Below the pieces are notes generated by a model. That model did not search any database and was not told where the DNA came from. It saw nothing but the letters and a program-made list of their open reading frames with translations. This document shows positions 6,771 to 16,679 of a stretch of DNA of 64,000 nt, in pieces. Position 1 is the first letter of the stretch. Every line of letters begins with the position of its first letter. The DNA is from an uncultured Acidimicrobiales bacterium (lineage in GTDB: Bacteria > Actinomycetota > Acidimicrobiia > Acidimicrobiales > Hopanoidiivorantaceae): the NCBI GenBank assembly GCA_958295755.1, contig OY282367.1, positions 1,182,022 to 1,246,021 of the forward strand. Reading direction: 5' to 3'. The position numbers were made by a program, and so were the translations under genes.

Positions 6771-8336
6771 CTAAATGCTGGACTGTCGCCATGCTTTTAG
6801 CCTCTCTTCGAATTCTGCTAAGAATACTCTGACTTCTCCATTCGGGTTTTGGGCTTCTATTTTACCTACGATTCTGGCAATCTCGGTTTTATTCCTTTCT
6901 GTTGTTTCAGCTAATTCTGATAGAGCAACCTTAACAGGCTTGTTTTGTCGCACCACTCCCTCAACCATCTTCTCTATATTGTTGATATTTTGAAGTAAGT
7001 CAGGCATTCCAAGTTCTTCGGCATAAGTGCTGTGGGAATTTTTTAAGGTTCCCCATATCCATTGTTCGGGAGATCCATTACCAGGTAAAAACAACACATT
7101 AGCAGACTGTCCATGCTTGCTTGCTATACTCTCAAGTTTAGTCTCCATATCCTTCGCATCACCATCAAGAATAAAAATAAAATTACTCATCTTTTCGAAT
7201 TTGCACAAAATTTTAACATGGCTTGCGAATTCTGTTTTGCCTGTGTCTCGTCCAATTTTGAAGTCATCATGCCTTAGCCCTAATTTGACATTTAGAACAT
7301 CCATAAACCCAAGCAAAATGCCTTCTGCTATATCGTCTTCACATAAAATGGAAAGTTGATCGCGAGACTGTCCGTAAAGAGCTTTTTGAATAATGTCACG
7401 ATGTGGAGGAGCAAGACTTACATAACCCGTCTCTTCCTCACGATCCAGAAAGAGCCTGCCCTCCTCTGGAACGCTTTCAAGGACAACTGGGCTATGAGAA
7501 GCCACGATAATCTGTAGATTATTTCTAAGTGCTATCCTCTGAAATTCTAGCATGGCACGTTGTTGCGTATACGGATGAAGCCCTGCCTCTATCTCATCAA
7601 TTAACACAAGGGCGTCGCGAAGATTTGACAAGTCCATTGAAATTCGCAGAATTGCCCGTTCTCCCGCTGACATATGAAACTCTGAATAACTAGCATTGCT
7701 TTCTTCGCCTCTTGCTAACTCGGCAAACAGCAAGTCTTTTGACTGCGCTGTGATTTTTATAAGGTTGCTATACCGATATGGCAACACGCGGTGAGCAAGT
7801 ATCAGCATGTCTTCAGTAACTACCTGTGTTTCTAACGGATTCTGTGACAGGCGAAGGATGCTACGTACCTCAGACGGGCTGGTAAGATTTGCTAGTGTCC
7901 GCAAATAAAGCTTGCGTTCAGGTTGCTTTCCCTTTTTTCGCCCCATATAGCTACGGTTCCAACTCTTGCCTCGCCTCCAAAGCATCGACACTCTCTCACC
8001 TCGATCAAGATAGTGTAATTCAATCTCGGTTTTCTCCTGAGTGTCCTGAAAATCGGTACCTCCACCTGCAAAATTTGGGAAAAGAGTCGCTGGTGTAAAG
8101 TCTCTCGGATTCCGATCTGGCACACGATATGCACAGGCGCAGGCAAAAAGTACTGTAGATTTGCCACAACCGTTTGGGCCTGCCAAAACGCTTACTGGAT
8201 AGTCAAACGGTACAGTCAAATCTCTGATACCACGAAGATTGCGAATTCTTACTTCGACCAACTCATTGGGATCAGGCACTCTCTGCACCCGTAGAGCCTG
8301 CCAAGCCTCTGTCAGTTGTTTATCCAATAATGCCAT
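6771..8336 (-). CDS. OLD-like ATPase with possible TOPRIM nuclease domain
   Basis: 521 residues. The N-terminal ABC/SMC-type ATPase has Walker A GPNGCGKST (53-61), a degenerate signature SAGERA (223-228), Walker B ALVLIDEIEAG (242-252) and switch histidine SHSP (280-283). The C-terminal part has a CEDDIAEGIL segment (332-340) and ILDGDAKD (389-396), which resemble the acidic residues of a TOPRIM fold as in OLD-family nucleases. OLD proteins act in anti-phage systems (Gabija, PARIS, retron effectors). Here the only partner is a downstream lipoprotein. The ATPase call is firm; the nuclease call is inference. Confidence 0.75.
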   Translation of the reverse strand: MALLDKQLTEAWQALRVQRVPDPNELVEVRIRNLRGIRDLTVPFDYPVSVLAGPNGCGKSTVLFACACAYRVPDRNPRDFTPATLFPNFAGGGTDFQDTQEKTEIELHYLDRGERVSMLWRRGKSWNRSYMGRKKGKQPERKLYLRTLANLTSPSEVRSILRLSQNPLETQVVTEDMLILAHRVLPYRYSNLIKITAQSKDLLFAELARGEESNASYSEFHMSAGERAILRISMDLSNLRDALVLIDEIEAGLHPYTQQRAMLEFQRIALRNNLQIIVASHSPVVLESVPEEGRLFLDREEETGYVSLAPPHRDIIQKALYGQSRDQLSILCEDDIAEGILLGFMDVLNVKLGLRHDDFKIGRDTGKTEFASHVKILCKFEKMSNFIFILDGDAKDMETKLESIASKHGQSANVLFLPGNGSPEQWIWGTLKNSHSTYAEELGMPDLLQNINNIEKMVEGVVRQNKPVKVALSELAETTERNKTEIARIVGKIEAQNPNGEVRVFLAEFEERLKAWRQSSI

Positions 8337-8413
8337 AACCTTTCTCCGAATTGTCCACCTGTAAGTATAATTCTATCAGGTGCAGCTAGTGGGCATCAAT
8401 CAAATCTACCATA

Positions 8414-9316
8414 TCATCTCTGGCAGTGGGGGCACCAGGTGGTTGTGCGGGCGTCAATTACTTGTTTGCGGAGGGTGGTATGGCAGCGGGGGCAGGGGTG
8501 GCCGGCTCTGCCGTAACACTTGAGCTTTTTTTGGAAGTTACCGGTGCCGGCATCGGGTGTGCGGTAGTCGCGCAGCGTGGTGCCACCGAACTTTAGAGCT
8601 CGCTGAAGCACTTCTATGATTGCTTGATGCAGAGTTTCGCATCGGGCGAAGCTTAGGTTTCGTCTTGCAGGGTGGATGCTTGATTCCCACAGAGCTTCGT
8701 CAGCGTAGATGTTGCCTAGTCCCGCGACAGGGCGTTGGCTTAGCAGCTGAGTTTTCAAGGTGCGGGTGCTTTTACGCAAGCGGGCGTGTAACACTTCTGG
8801 AGTGAAATCACTTGACAGAGCATCGGGGCCTTGCGCTGCCAGTGTCGGAGCAGTTTCGTAACGACCTGTTGGCACTATCCGTAGCCGTCCGAAACGGCGG
8901 ATGTCGTTGAATATCAGCTGCGAACCATTATCTAGCCACCACCTTGCTCTGATGTGCTCAGCTTCTAGGAGTGGTTCGTATATTCGAGTCGGTGCTAAGG
9001 GAGCTTTTCGTGTGCCCGTTCTATTGGAGTTTTTTTCGCTGCTACAGTCATCTCCGTCTGCCCCTTCTACAACCAACAACGAACCTGTCATCCCCAGATG
9101 AATGATTAGCTCCCTTTCACTGCCTATGCCCTCACTGTCCAGTCCGCAAATCAGATACTTACCCTTGCGCTTCAGCTCCAAAAATCGCGCCCCCGTCACC
9201 TCTCTGGCGGGTAGAAATTTTTTAGACCAGTGACTTGCAGCCTCCACGCACCTGCGACCCTCCACTAACGGCACAAGCTGTCGGCGGATTGTCTCTACTT
9301 CGGGAAGCTCTGGCAC
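8414..9316 (-). CDS. mutM: Formamidopyrimidine-DNA glycosylase
   Basis: 300-residue base-excision repair enzyme that removes 8-oxoguanine and formamidopyrimidines. It starts (GTG at 9316) with PELPEVETIRRQL, giving the catalytic Pro2 and Glu3, and has the conserved lysine in KRKGKYLI (near 53). The H2TH region GLGNIYADEALW and a C-terminal zinc finger with four cysteines (CPRC...CPHC) are intact. It is a little longer than usual because of a hydrophilic insert (about residues 84-105, rich in D, S, N and R). It stands alone, divergent from the next gene. Confidence 0.96.
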   Translation of the reverse strand: MPELPEVETIRRQLVPLVEGRRCVEAASHWSKKFLPAREVTGARFLELKRKGKYLICGLDSEGIGSERELIIHLGMTGSLLVVEGADGDDCSSEKNSNRTGTRKAPLAPTRIYEPLLEAEHIRARWWLDNGSQLIFNDIRRFGRLRIVPTGRYETAPTLAAQGPDALSSDFTPEVLHARLRKSTRTLKTQLLSQRPVAGLGNIYADEALWESSIHPARRNLSFARCETLHQAIIEVLQRALKFGGTTLRDYRTPDAGTGNFQKKLKCYGRAGHPCPRCHTTLRKQVIDARTTTWCPHCQR

Positions 9317-9322
9317 CGTTAT

Positions 9323-9338
9323 GCATCTTAGAAGATGC
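9323..9338. other. Short perfect hairpin upstream of mutM
   Basis: GCATCTTAGAAGATGC is a perfect inverted repeat (6-bp stem, TAGA loop) ending 7 bases before the mutM GTG start. It has no T-run. It could hinder initiation or be an operator; no function is shown. Confidence 0.4.
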
Positions 9339-9484
9339 TATTCTTTTCATCTAGATTCGGCGGCCAAGTAATTTCAAAATCAAAGTAATCTCCATATCAG
9401 CCTCACTTCAAGCAAGCTCATTCTTGCTAATGTAGAATAGCCAAGGCACTCAATAATAACCAAAATAATCATAAGGAGCAAACA

Positions 9485-10591
9485 ATGACAGTCTCATCTT
9501 GGGACGATTTCCCCGTCCATCAAACATCTGAATTCATCCGACACCCTGCCATTAGCGACCGCAACTTCTACGACCGCTACTACTTCAACCTCCACGGCTC
9601 CACAGGCGAGGTCTTTGCCATCTTTGGCGTAGGGCAGTATCCGAACCTCGGCGTGACCGATGCTTTCGTGTGCGTGGCGACCGAAGAACGCCATCGCTTC
9701 ATTCGGGCATCTCGCCCTCTCACCGACCGCATGGATGTGTCGGTCGGCCCTATCCGTGTAGAGGTGATCGAACCGTTGCAGAAGTTGCGTGTGGTCTGTG
9801 AACCCAACGACTTCGGCATCGAGATGGATGTGAAGTGGAATTCCTCAATGCCAGCGGTGGAAGAACCCAACCAATACATTCGCAATGAGGGGCGCATCGT
9901 GTTCAACACTCAGCGTTTCGCTCAGCTCGGTTCGTGGGAAGGTAGCCTCAGCGCAGGTGGCGACTCGTGGGAAGTAACTCCCGACCGCTGGAGCGGCTCG
10001 CGGGATCGCTCTTGGGGCGTGCGTCCTGTCGGCGAACCCGAAGGCGACGGTATCCGTCAAGGCTCAAATGTAATGGCAGGCATGTGGAACTACTTTCCCA
10101 TGCGCTTTGACGATCACGCCATCTTGTACATGTGCCACGAAGACAACAACGGTGTCCGCCATCTTGAGGAAGCCCGCCGCATCTGGGCAGACCCCTCTCG
10201 CCCCACCGAACAACTCGGTCGCCCCGAGTTCATGCACAAGATGCAGTCGGGCACCCGCATCCTCGGTCACTCCACTATCGTGATGCCAGATGCTCCCGAA
10301 GGTAAGATTTCCATAGACTGCGAACCGTTACTTGTGAACTATCTCAGCTTCGGCACCGGCTACGGCATGGAAGAAAACTGGCGACACGGTATGTATCAAG
10401 GTCCCGACCTTGTGGTACAGGGAGACGACCTGCCCGTTTCGGATGTCGCCGGATTAGGGCAATACGGCGTGGTAGATCAGGTCGGCAAGTTCACCTATGA
10501 CGACAATGTGGGCTATGGCCTCTACGAACACGGCTTTTTCGGTCCATTTAATAAAGTCGGTCTGGCCGACGGAGCAGCTGTTGCGCCATAG
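9485..10591 (+). CDS. Conserved hypothetical protein, possibly AttH/CrtC-like lipocalin fold
   Basis: 368 residues, soluble, with no signal peptide. It is rich in aromatic beta-strand motifs; SGSRDRSWGVRPVG near residues 164-177 is typical of actinobacterial proteins distantly related to the AttH/CrtC (carotenoid hydratase-like) beta-barrels, often found near lipid or steroid metabolism genes. A purine-rich AAGGAGCAAACA precedes the ATG. It lies 36 bp before gcvP on the same strand. Substrate and reaction are unknown. Confidence 0.6.
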   Translation: MTVSSWDDFPVHQTSEFIRHPAISDRNFYDRYYFNLHGSTGEVFAIFGVGQYPNLGVTDAFVCVATEERHRFIRASRPLTDRMDVSVGPIRVEVIEPLQKLRVVCEPNDFGIEMDVKWNSSMPAVEEPNQYIRNEGRIVFNTQRFAQLGSWEGSLSAGGDSWEVTPDRWSGSRDRSWGVRPVGEPEGDGIRQGSNVMAGMWNYFPMRFDDHAILYMCHEDNNGVRHLEEARRIWADPSRPTEQLGRPEFMHKMQSGTRILGHSTIVMPDAPEGKISIDCEPLLVNYLSFGTGYGMEENWRHGMYQGPDLVVQGDDLPVSDVAGLGQYGVVDQVGKFTYDDNVGYGLYEHGFFGPFNKVGLADGAAVAP

Positions 10592-10627
10592 ATAGCTGCT
10601 GCGTCATAGATACAAGGCTTTGCTTTT

Positions 10628-13546
10628 ATGAACGAAGAGCCAGTTAGCGAAACTTTGCTAGAACCCGCCAAAGGCATCCAAAAAGCTGCCAAAGGCAACG
10701 AATTCGCTAGCAGGCACATCGGTTCCTCTCCTGACGACCAGCAAAAGATGCTGGACTTCCTCGGCTTGTCATCGCTTGATGAGTTAGTAGAACAGACCGT
10801 CCCTGAAAGCATCCGCGACCACAACCCATTGAGCCTCCCAGAGGCTCGCACCGAATACGAGGTGCTGGCAGAGTTGCGTGAGCTTGCCGACCAAAACAAA
10901 GTCTTCACATCTCTCATCGGCATGGGCTATTACGACACCATCTCACCACAAGTCATCATCCGCTGTGTACTGGAAAACCCTGCTTGGTACACTGCCTACA
11001 CCCCGTATCAACCTGAGATTTCACAAGGCCGTCTGGAAGCTCTACTGAATTTCCAGACAATGGTTTGCGACCTCACAGGCATGGAGATAGCCAACGCTTC
11101 GCTACTTGACGAAGGCACCGCCGCAGCCGAGGCGATGACTCTGCTCTCGAGAGTGAGCAAGGGCGACCGCACAGCATTTTTGTTGGATGAAAACTGCCAT
11201 CCGCAAACGATAGCAGTGGTGGTAACCCGCGCCGAACCGTTGGGAATACGTGTGGACATAGGCGATCCGTCAGCAGCCACTGAGGAACACTTCGGTGTTC
11301 TTGTGCAGTATCCCGGCACCTGTGGCGATTTACGCGACCTTGCCCCTATTACAGAAACAGCTCACAGCTGCGGTGCTCTCGTGGCTGTAGCGGCCGATTT
11401 GCTGGCTTTATGCTTGGTTACAGAACCCGGCAAAGTAGGTGCCGATGTGGTGGTAGGAAATACTCAGCGTTTCGGAGTGCCACTGGGTTTCGGCGGTCCG
11501 CACGCCGCCTATATCGCCACCCGTGAAGACTACAAACGTAGCTTACCTGGTCGTCTAGTCGGTGTCTCACAAGATGCTCACGGGCGACCAGCCCTCCGTC
11601 TAGCCCTTCAAACCCGCGAACAGCACATCCGCCGCGAAAAAGCCACTAGCAACATCTGCACAGCCCAAGTGCTACTGGCAGTGATTGCAGGTTTCTACGG
11701 AACATATCACGGCCCAGACGGGCTACGCCGCATCGCCAGTCGAGTTCATAGCCTCACTACTTCGCTAGCAGAGCACCTGCGAGACGCCGGCATAAAAGTA
11801 GAGACCGAGGCGTTTTTTGACACTATCTCTGTGAAAGTACCCGGAGAAGCCGAAGCCACAGCAGAGCGCGCTAGACAAAAGCGCATCAACTTGCGTGTGA
11901 TAGACCCCAACACCATCGGCATCTCACTAGATGAGACAACCACACCTGAGATTGTCGCAGATATCTTGACGGCTTTTGGAGTAGATAGCACGGGACTGGA
12001 AATAGCTAGCAATGCGACCCCCGCCTTATCCCCCATCCCTCAGCATCTCCGCCGCACTTCTGCGTTCATGGAACATCCCGTGTTCCACAGCTACCACTCA
12101 GAAGTCTCTCTCACTCGCTACATCCGCCGCCTCTCAGACCGCGACATCGCCTTAGACAGAGCCATGATCCCACTCGGCTCGTGCACAATGAAGCTGAATG
12201 CTGCTACAGAGATGGCAGCGGTGACTTGGCCTGAGTTTTCACGCATCCACCCCTTCGCCCCAAGCGATCAGACGGAAGGCTATCTCCAGATGATCAACAG
12301 CTTAGAGGCAGCCCTCATAGAGATCACCGGCTACGATGCCGTCTCGCTTCAGCCAAACGCCGGCTCTCAGGGCGAACTGGCTGGGTTGTTGGCTATCCGT
12401 GCCTACTATGGCGAGCAAGGCGAAACCCATCGTAATGTCTGTCTGATACCGTCTTCGGCTCACGGCACCAACGCCGCCAGCGCGGTCATGGCGGGCATGC
12501 GAGTGATAGTGGTGGCCTGCGACAGCGAGGGGAATGTAGATGTTGACGACCTAACCGCCAAAGCCGAAGAACACGCCGACACACTAGCCACTCTCATGGT
12601 TACCTACCCCTCCACCCACGGAGTATTTGAGCCTCGCATCGGTGAGGTTTGTGACATCATCCATCGCCACGGCGGGCAGGTCTATATGGATGGAGCCAAC
12701 CTGAACGCCCTTGTTGGTCTCGCCCGCCCCGGTCTGTTCGGCGCAGATGTATCTCACCTCAACTTGCACAAGACTTTCTGTATCCCACATGGTGGAGGCG
12801 GCCCCGGCATCGGCCCAGTAGCTGTGCGAGCGCACCTGGCACCATTCTTGCCCAACCATCCTCTGCGCCCCGACTGCGGCCCTGCCACAGGTGTCGGCCC
12901 GATATCGGCTGCCCCTTGGGGATCAGCTGGCATTTTGGCTATTTCGTGGGCTTACATCCGCCTTATGGGGCCAGATGGCCTCACCGATGCCACAAAAGTA
13001 GCCCTGCTCCACGCCAACTATGCGGCGACTCGCATCGGCAAGCACTTTCCCGTTTTATATCAAGGAGCCAACGGCAGAGTCGCCCACGAATGCGTGATTG
13101 ATCTGCGCCCCGCCAAAGAAACCGCAGGCGTGACAGTAGACGATGTTGCCAAGCGTCTCATAGATTTCGGTTTCCACGCTCCTACTGTCTCTTTTCCTGT
13201 AGCTGGCACGATCATGGTAGAACCGACAGAATCTGAGCCGAAACCAGAACTGGATCGCTTCTGCGAGGCGATGACGGCCATAGCGGGCGAAGTAGAAGCC
13301 ATAGCCAAAGGTGATGTCGCCCCCGACGACAACCCTCTGCACAACGCCCCACACACTGCTTCAGATGTAGTGAGTGACACCTGGCCTCACCCCTACAGCC
13401 GCGAGCAAGCCGCTTTTCCTGCTCTCCCATTGCGAGACGACAAATACTGGCCGCCAGTGAGCAGAATTGACAATGCTTGGGGCGATCGCAACCTAGTTTG
13501 CTCCTGTCTGCCTCCCGAAGCCTACGAAGCCATGCAAGACACCTAA
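10628..13546 (+). CDS. gcvP: Glycine dehydrogenase (decarboxylating), P-protein
   Basis: 972-residue single-chain P-protein of the glycine cleavage system; it decarboxylates glycine and passes the aminomethyl group to the H-protein lipoate. The N-terminal half has the family's [16 protein letters not shown] and [19 protein letters not shown]. The C-terminal half carries the PLP lysine in [16 protein letters not shown] (Lys715). Length is normal. No gcvT or gcvH is nearby, so the rest of the complex must be encoded elsewhere. Only about 36 bp separate it from the preceding gene, leaving no room for a glycine riboswitch. Confidence 0.97.
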   Translation: MNEEPVSETLLEPAKGIQKAAKGNEFASRHIGSSPDDQQKMLDFLGLSSLDELVEQTVPESIRDHNPLSLPEARTEYEVLAELRELADQNKVFTSLIGMGYYDTISPQVIIRCVLENPAWYTAYTPYQPEISQGRLEALLNFQTMVCDLTGMEIANASLLDEGTAAAEAMTLLSRVSKGDRTAFLLDENCHPQTIAVVVTRAEPLGIRVDIGDPSAATEEHFGVLVQYPGTCGDLRDLAPITETAHSCGALVAVAADLLALCLVTEPGKVGADVVVGNTQRFGVPLGFGGPHAAYIATREDYKRSLPGRLVGVSQDAHGRPALRLALQTREQHIRREKATSNICTAQVLLAVIAGFYGTYHGPDGLRRIASRVHSLTTSLAEHLRDAGIKVETEAFFDTISVKVPGEAEATAERARQKRINLRVIDPNTIGISLDETTTPEIVADILTAFGVDSTGLEIASNATPALSPIPQHLRRTSAFMEHPVFHSYHSEVSLTRYIRRLSDRDIALDRAMIPLGSCTMKLNAATEMAAVTWPEFSRIHPFAPSDQTEGYLQMINSLEAALIEITGYDAVSLQPNAGSQGELAGLLAIRAYYGEQGETHRNVCLIPSSAHGTNAASAVMAGMRVIVVACDSEGNVDVDDLTAKAEEHADTLATLMVTYPSTHGVFEPRIGEVCDIIHRHGGQVYMDGANLNALVGLARPGLFGADVSHLNLHKTFCIPHGGGGPGIGPVAVRAHLAPFLPNHPLRPDCGPATGVGPISAAPWGSAGILAISWAYIRLMGPDGLTDATKVALLHANYAATRIGKHFPVLYQGANGRVAHECVIDLRPAKETAGVTVDDVAKRLIDFGFHAPTVSFPVAGTIMVEPTESEPKPELDRFCEAMTAIAGEVEAIAKGDVAPDDNPLHNAPHTASDVVSDTWPHPYSREQAAFPALPLRDDKYWPPVSRIDNAWGDRNLVCSCLPPEAYEAMQDT

Positions 13547-13672
13547 ACACGGCAAGCCATATGGCAAGCCACCTATAACCTCCAAGAAACCACAAGAACA
13601 AGAAACCCCAAGAAATAAGAAATCCCAGGAAAATAAGCAACCCCAAGATCATCAAATCAAGAAAGGCAAACA

Positions 13673-14524
13673 ATGGCAAACGAAGATACCTCAGACGAAA
13701 ATACCCCAGCCGCCGAGCCACACGCAATCATTGAGCGCGACGAAGGCGTGATGGTAATTACGATGAACCGCCCCAAACGTCTCAATGCCTTATCGGGCGC
13801 AATGCTGGTACGCATGTTGGATGCCTACCGAGAAGCATCACATGACGACAATATCAGATGCATCATCGTCACAGGCTCAGGCGGCAACTTTAGTTCCGGG
13901 GCTGACCTCAAAGCTATGAGCGGCATGGAAGGCGATCCTGACCCCGGCTTCACCTCTGATGAACTCCAAAAACGTATGACCGAAGACCCCGACTTGGCAT
14001 ACAAAGCTCTGTTGCGCCACTATCGCCCCACAAAACCCATCATCGCAGCCGTGGAAGGCGTGGCTATCGCTGGCGGCACCGAAATCCTGCAAGCCATGGA
14101 TATCCGAGTGGCTGGCGAAGGTGCCAAGTTCGGCGTATCGGAAGCTCGCTGGTCGCTTTATCCGATGGGTGGCTCGGCCGTGCGTCTACGCCGTCAAATC
14201 CCCTACACGCATGCCGCCGACATTCTTCTCACCGGCAAGCACATCTCAGCTCAAGAGGCTCTGCAGATCGGTCTTATCGGACATGTGGTGCCAGAAGGAG
14301 GTGCGCTCGCCAAAGCCAAAGAGATAGCAGCCACCATCGCCGAGAACGGCCCACTCGCCGTGGAAGCCATCTTGCGCACATTGCACGAAACCGACGGCAT
14401 GACCGAAGAAGAAGCCTTAGCTCATGAGTTTGAATACGGCATGGAAGTATTCCGCAGCGATGACGCCAAAGAAGGCCCGCTGGCTTTCTCTGAGAAACGC
14501 AAGCCCCAATTCAGGCGGCAGTAG
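13673..14524 (+). CDS. Enoyl-CoA hydratase/isomerase (crotonase family)
   Basis: 283 residues. It shows the crotonase oxyanion-hole loops: [13 protein letters not shown] (about 65-77) and [16 protein letters not shown] (about 127-142), plus the RLNAL-type start of the fold ([14 protein letters not shown]). The spot where classical hydratases carry the first catalytic glutamate reads [10 protein letters not shown], so the exact reaction (hydration, isomerisation, hydrolysis) is uncertain. A 126-bp A-rich, internally repetitive spacer separates it from gcvP, and an acyl-CoA dehydrogenase follows 63 bp downstream, suggesting a shared beta-oxidation-type pathway. Confidence 0.88.
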   Translation: MANEDTSDENTPAAEPHAIIERDEGVMVITMNRPKRLNALSGAMLVRMLDAYREASHDDNIRCIIVTGSGGNFSSGADLKAMSGMEGDPDPGFTSDELQKRMTEDPDLAYKALLRHYRPTKPIIAAVEGVAIAGGTEILQAMDIRVAGEGAKFGVSEARWSLYPMGGSAVRLRRQIPYTHAADILLTGKHISAQEALQIGLIGHVVPEGGALAKAKEIAATIAENGPLAVEAILRTLHETDGMTEEEALAHEFEYGMEVFRSDDAKEGPLAFSEKRKPQFRRQ

Positions 14525-14587
14525 GGTGGCAGTAAAGGTCAAACAGCAATAGTAATCACAGAAGAAGAATCGTCACAGGAGAAGCCA

Positions 14588-15886
14588 ATGGCGTGGGATT
14601 TCAGCACAGAACCTGAGTTTCAAGATCAGCTCGACTGGATGCGCGACTTCGTAGACAACGAAATCGCCCCTCTAAATCTGTTCACCGACGATATAAGCCG
14701 CCAGTCTTGGCGTGAAGCCATCGCCCCTCTCCAAGATGAAGTTAGAAGTAGAAATCTCTGGGCCTGCCATCTCGACCCAGAGCTTGGAGGGCAAGGCTAC
14801 GGGCAAGTAAAGCTCGCCCTGATGCATCAGATTTTGGGGCGGGTCGGAATAGCCCCCATAATCTTCGGCAACCAAGCCCCCGACTCAGGCAACAGCGAGC
14901 TACTAGCCATCGGAGCAAATGACAGCCAGAAAAAACAATGGCTGGAACCTCTTCTCCGAGGCGAAATCACCAGCTGCTTTTCTATGACTGAACCTCACAA
15001 CGCCGGCTCTGACCCCACGATGATCACCACAACAGCAGTGCGCGACGGCGAAGAATATGTCATCAACGGCCACAAGTGGTTCGCTTCCAACGCTTCATCC
15101 GCCGACTTTATTCTGGCCATGATCGTCACTAATCCAGAGAACCCGCCGCATTCGGCAGCGTCCATGATGATCATCGAGCGAGACACGCCGGGCATGAACA
15201 TCGTCCGCGATGTGCCTACCATGTCGCATCCGTATCCGGGCAAGTTTCGCTCGGGCGGGCACGCCGAGATCAAATTTGAAGACTGCCGCATTCCTGTTGC
15301 CAACAGGATCGGCGAGGAAGGCGAAGGGTTTTTGCTTGCCCAAAAGCGACTATCTGGCGGGCGCATTCATCACGCCATGCGCTGGGTGGGCCAGTGCGAG
15401 AGTGCTTTCGACATGATGTGCGAACGAGCTGTTTCTAGGCATGTCCGGGGCGCGTTGCTGGCTGAGAAGCAGATGGTGCAAGACTTCGTAGCGCAGTCTT
15501 CTGTGGAGATTCGTGCGCTAAAACTGCTCGCTCTGCACACGGCGTGGCTTTGGGATAGCCAAGGCCCCTCAGCCACAAGAGTGGAGATAGCCGAACTGAA
15601 GTTCTGGGGCACAGGTATTCTTCATAATGTGATAGATCGAGCCATCCAAATTCACGGAGCCCTAGGCTGGACGGCCGACCTACCGCTAGCAAGCATGTAT
15701 GTAAATGCCCGCACCATGCGCCTAGCAGACGGAGCTGACGAAGTACACAAGTCGTTCGTAGCAAGAAAGCGACTGAAAGATTATTCGGCAGTAGAAGGCT
15801 GGCCAACAGAGCACATTCCTACTCTGCGCGAGCAGCACAGGCAAAGGTTCGCTCACCTCCTAGAACAAGAAGTGCTGAATAACTAA
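14588..15886 (+). CDS. Acyl-CoA dehydrogenase
   Basis: 432-residue FAD-dependent dehydrogenase. FAD/substrate motifs: SCFSMTEPHNAGSDPTMI (about residues 129-146) followed by YVINGHKWFASNA, and the C-terminal IQIHGALGWTADLPLA. Length and domain order fit the family's longer, fungal/actinobacterial type (MAWDFSTEPEFQDQLDWMR start). An AGGAG lies before the ATG. It probably works with the upstream crotonase; the chain-length or branched substrate is not readable from sequence. Confidence 0.92.
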   Translation: MAWDFSTEPEFQDQLDWMRDFVDNEIAPLNLFTDDISRQSWREAIAPLQDEVRSRNLWACHLDPELGGQGYGQVKLALMHQILGRVGIAPIIFGNQAPDSGNSELLAIGANDSQKKQWLEPLLRGEITSCFSMTEPHNAGSDPTMITTTAVRDGEEYVINGHKWFASNASSADFILAMIVTNPENPPHSAASMMIIERDTPGMNIVRDVPTMSHPYPGKFRSGGHAEIKFEDCRIPVANRIGEEGEGFLLAQKRLSGGRIHHAMRWVGQCESAFDMMCERAVSRHVRGALLAEKQMVQDFVAQSSVEIRALKLLALHTAWLWDSQGPSATRVEIAELKFWGTGILHNVIDRAIQIHGALGWTADLPLASMYVNARTMRLADGADEVHKSFVARKRLKDYSAVEGWPTEHIPTLREQHRQRFAHLLEQEVLNN

Positions 15887-15911
15887 TTCCACCACATCTC
15901 ATTTTCTAGTC

Positions 15912-16568
15912 ATGCCAACTCGTCAAATCACAGCCCTAATCGTACCGAGCGACGGGGGCGATCCAGGCACGACTATTGAAGCCGTCGACTCCGCCCTACG
16001 CGACTACCCCGGAGACCACACCATCTTGGTCGTCTCCCCCGAAAAAGCCCCAGCTAATGAGAACCCGCATGACTCAGAAGAAAGCACAGCCAAAACCCTC
16101 CGTCTCATTTGGGAACAACACCCCGCCCTGCACCCACTGCGGCTGATAGCAGGTTGGCGATTAGCTCTGCAACAAAATAGCGATCTCATCTTCACAACCG
16201 ACGATTCGTGGTGCCCATCTCCAAAGGAAATAACAAAATTCCTAAACCTCTACGAATCTGGTGCCCGAATAGTAGCTGGCCGCCGCCCCGAAACCACCTA
16301 CCTAGAAAATATCCAGCGCAAATGGACAAAGTTCACATCCCGCTCCAACCTAAGCGACCCCTCTAGCCCCGTCCGCCTCTACGACCGTAAAGCTCTGCAA
16401 ATCATCCTCGACCAAGATAACTTGAATAATCCAAAATATCTAACCACTAGCAAAAACTCTTCTCGCATTTGCCGCAACAAAACTACTCTCTTAACCCATA
16501 CCATCGCTACCCTAGAACGCAAGAGTGGCTTCGCCACCAAAGAAACCCCCGCCACCCTCCTCACTTAG
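15912..16568 (+). CDS. Degenerate GT-A (GT2-like) glycosyltransferase homologue
   Basis: 218 residues resembling a shortened polyprenyl-phosphate glycosyltransferase. The N-terminus TALIVPSDGGDPGTTIEAVD corresponds to the first Rossmann strand. FTTDDSWCPSPKEITKFL matches the DXD loop (TDD), and GARIVAGRRPE and SSPVRLYDRKAL match later family motifs. The DDGS motif after the first strand is replaced by a variable acidic loop, so catalysis is doubtful. The C-terminal 50 residues are polar and not family-like. It begins 25 bp after the acyl-CoA dehydrogenase gene and is the last gene before the accessory island. Confidence 0.5.
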   Translation: MPTRQITALIVPSDGGDPGTTIEAVDSALRDYPGDHTILVVSPEKAPANENPHDSEESTAKTLRLIWEQHPALHPLRLIAGWRLALQQNSDLIFTTDDSWCPSPKEITKFLNLYESGARIVAGRRPETTYLENIQRKWTKFTSRSNLSDPSSPVRLYDRKALQIILDQDNLNNPKYLTTSKNSSRICRNKTTLLTHTIATLERKSGFATKETPATLLT

Positions 16569-16679
16569 CTACAGATCTTGGCTACATCAGTGGAATTCAG
16601 ACCCTGTATCTGTCCAAGTTTCTATAAACTCAGATGCTGGATAGTCATTGTGAAAGTATCTGCTACTTTCCCAGAGTTA

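Noticed and set aside
10592-10627. Glycine riboswitch for gcvP
   Set aside because: Only 36 bp separate the genes and no structured element fits.
13212-13727. 171-residue hydrophobic minus-strand frame over the gcvP end and spacer
   Set aside because: Its apparent membrane character comes from the reverse strand of a purine-rich repetitive spacer; it covers two well-supported genes.
16569-16679. Terminator between convergent genes
   Set aside because: No stem followed by a T-run was found by eye.
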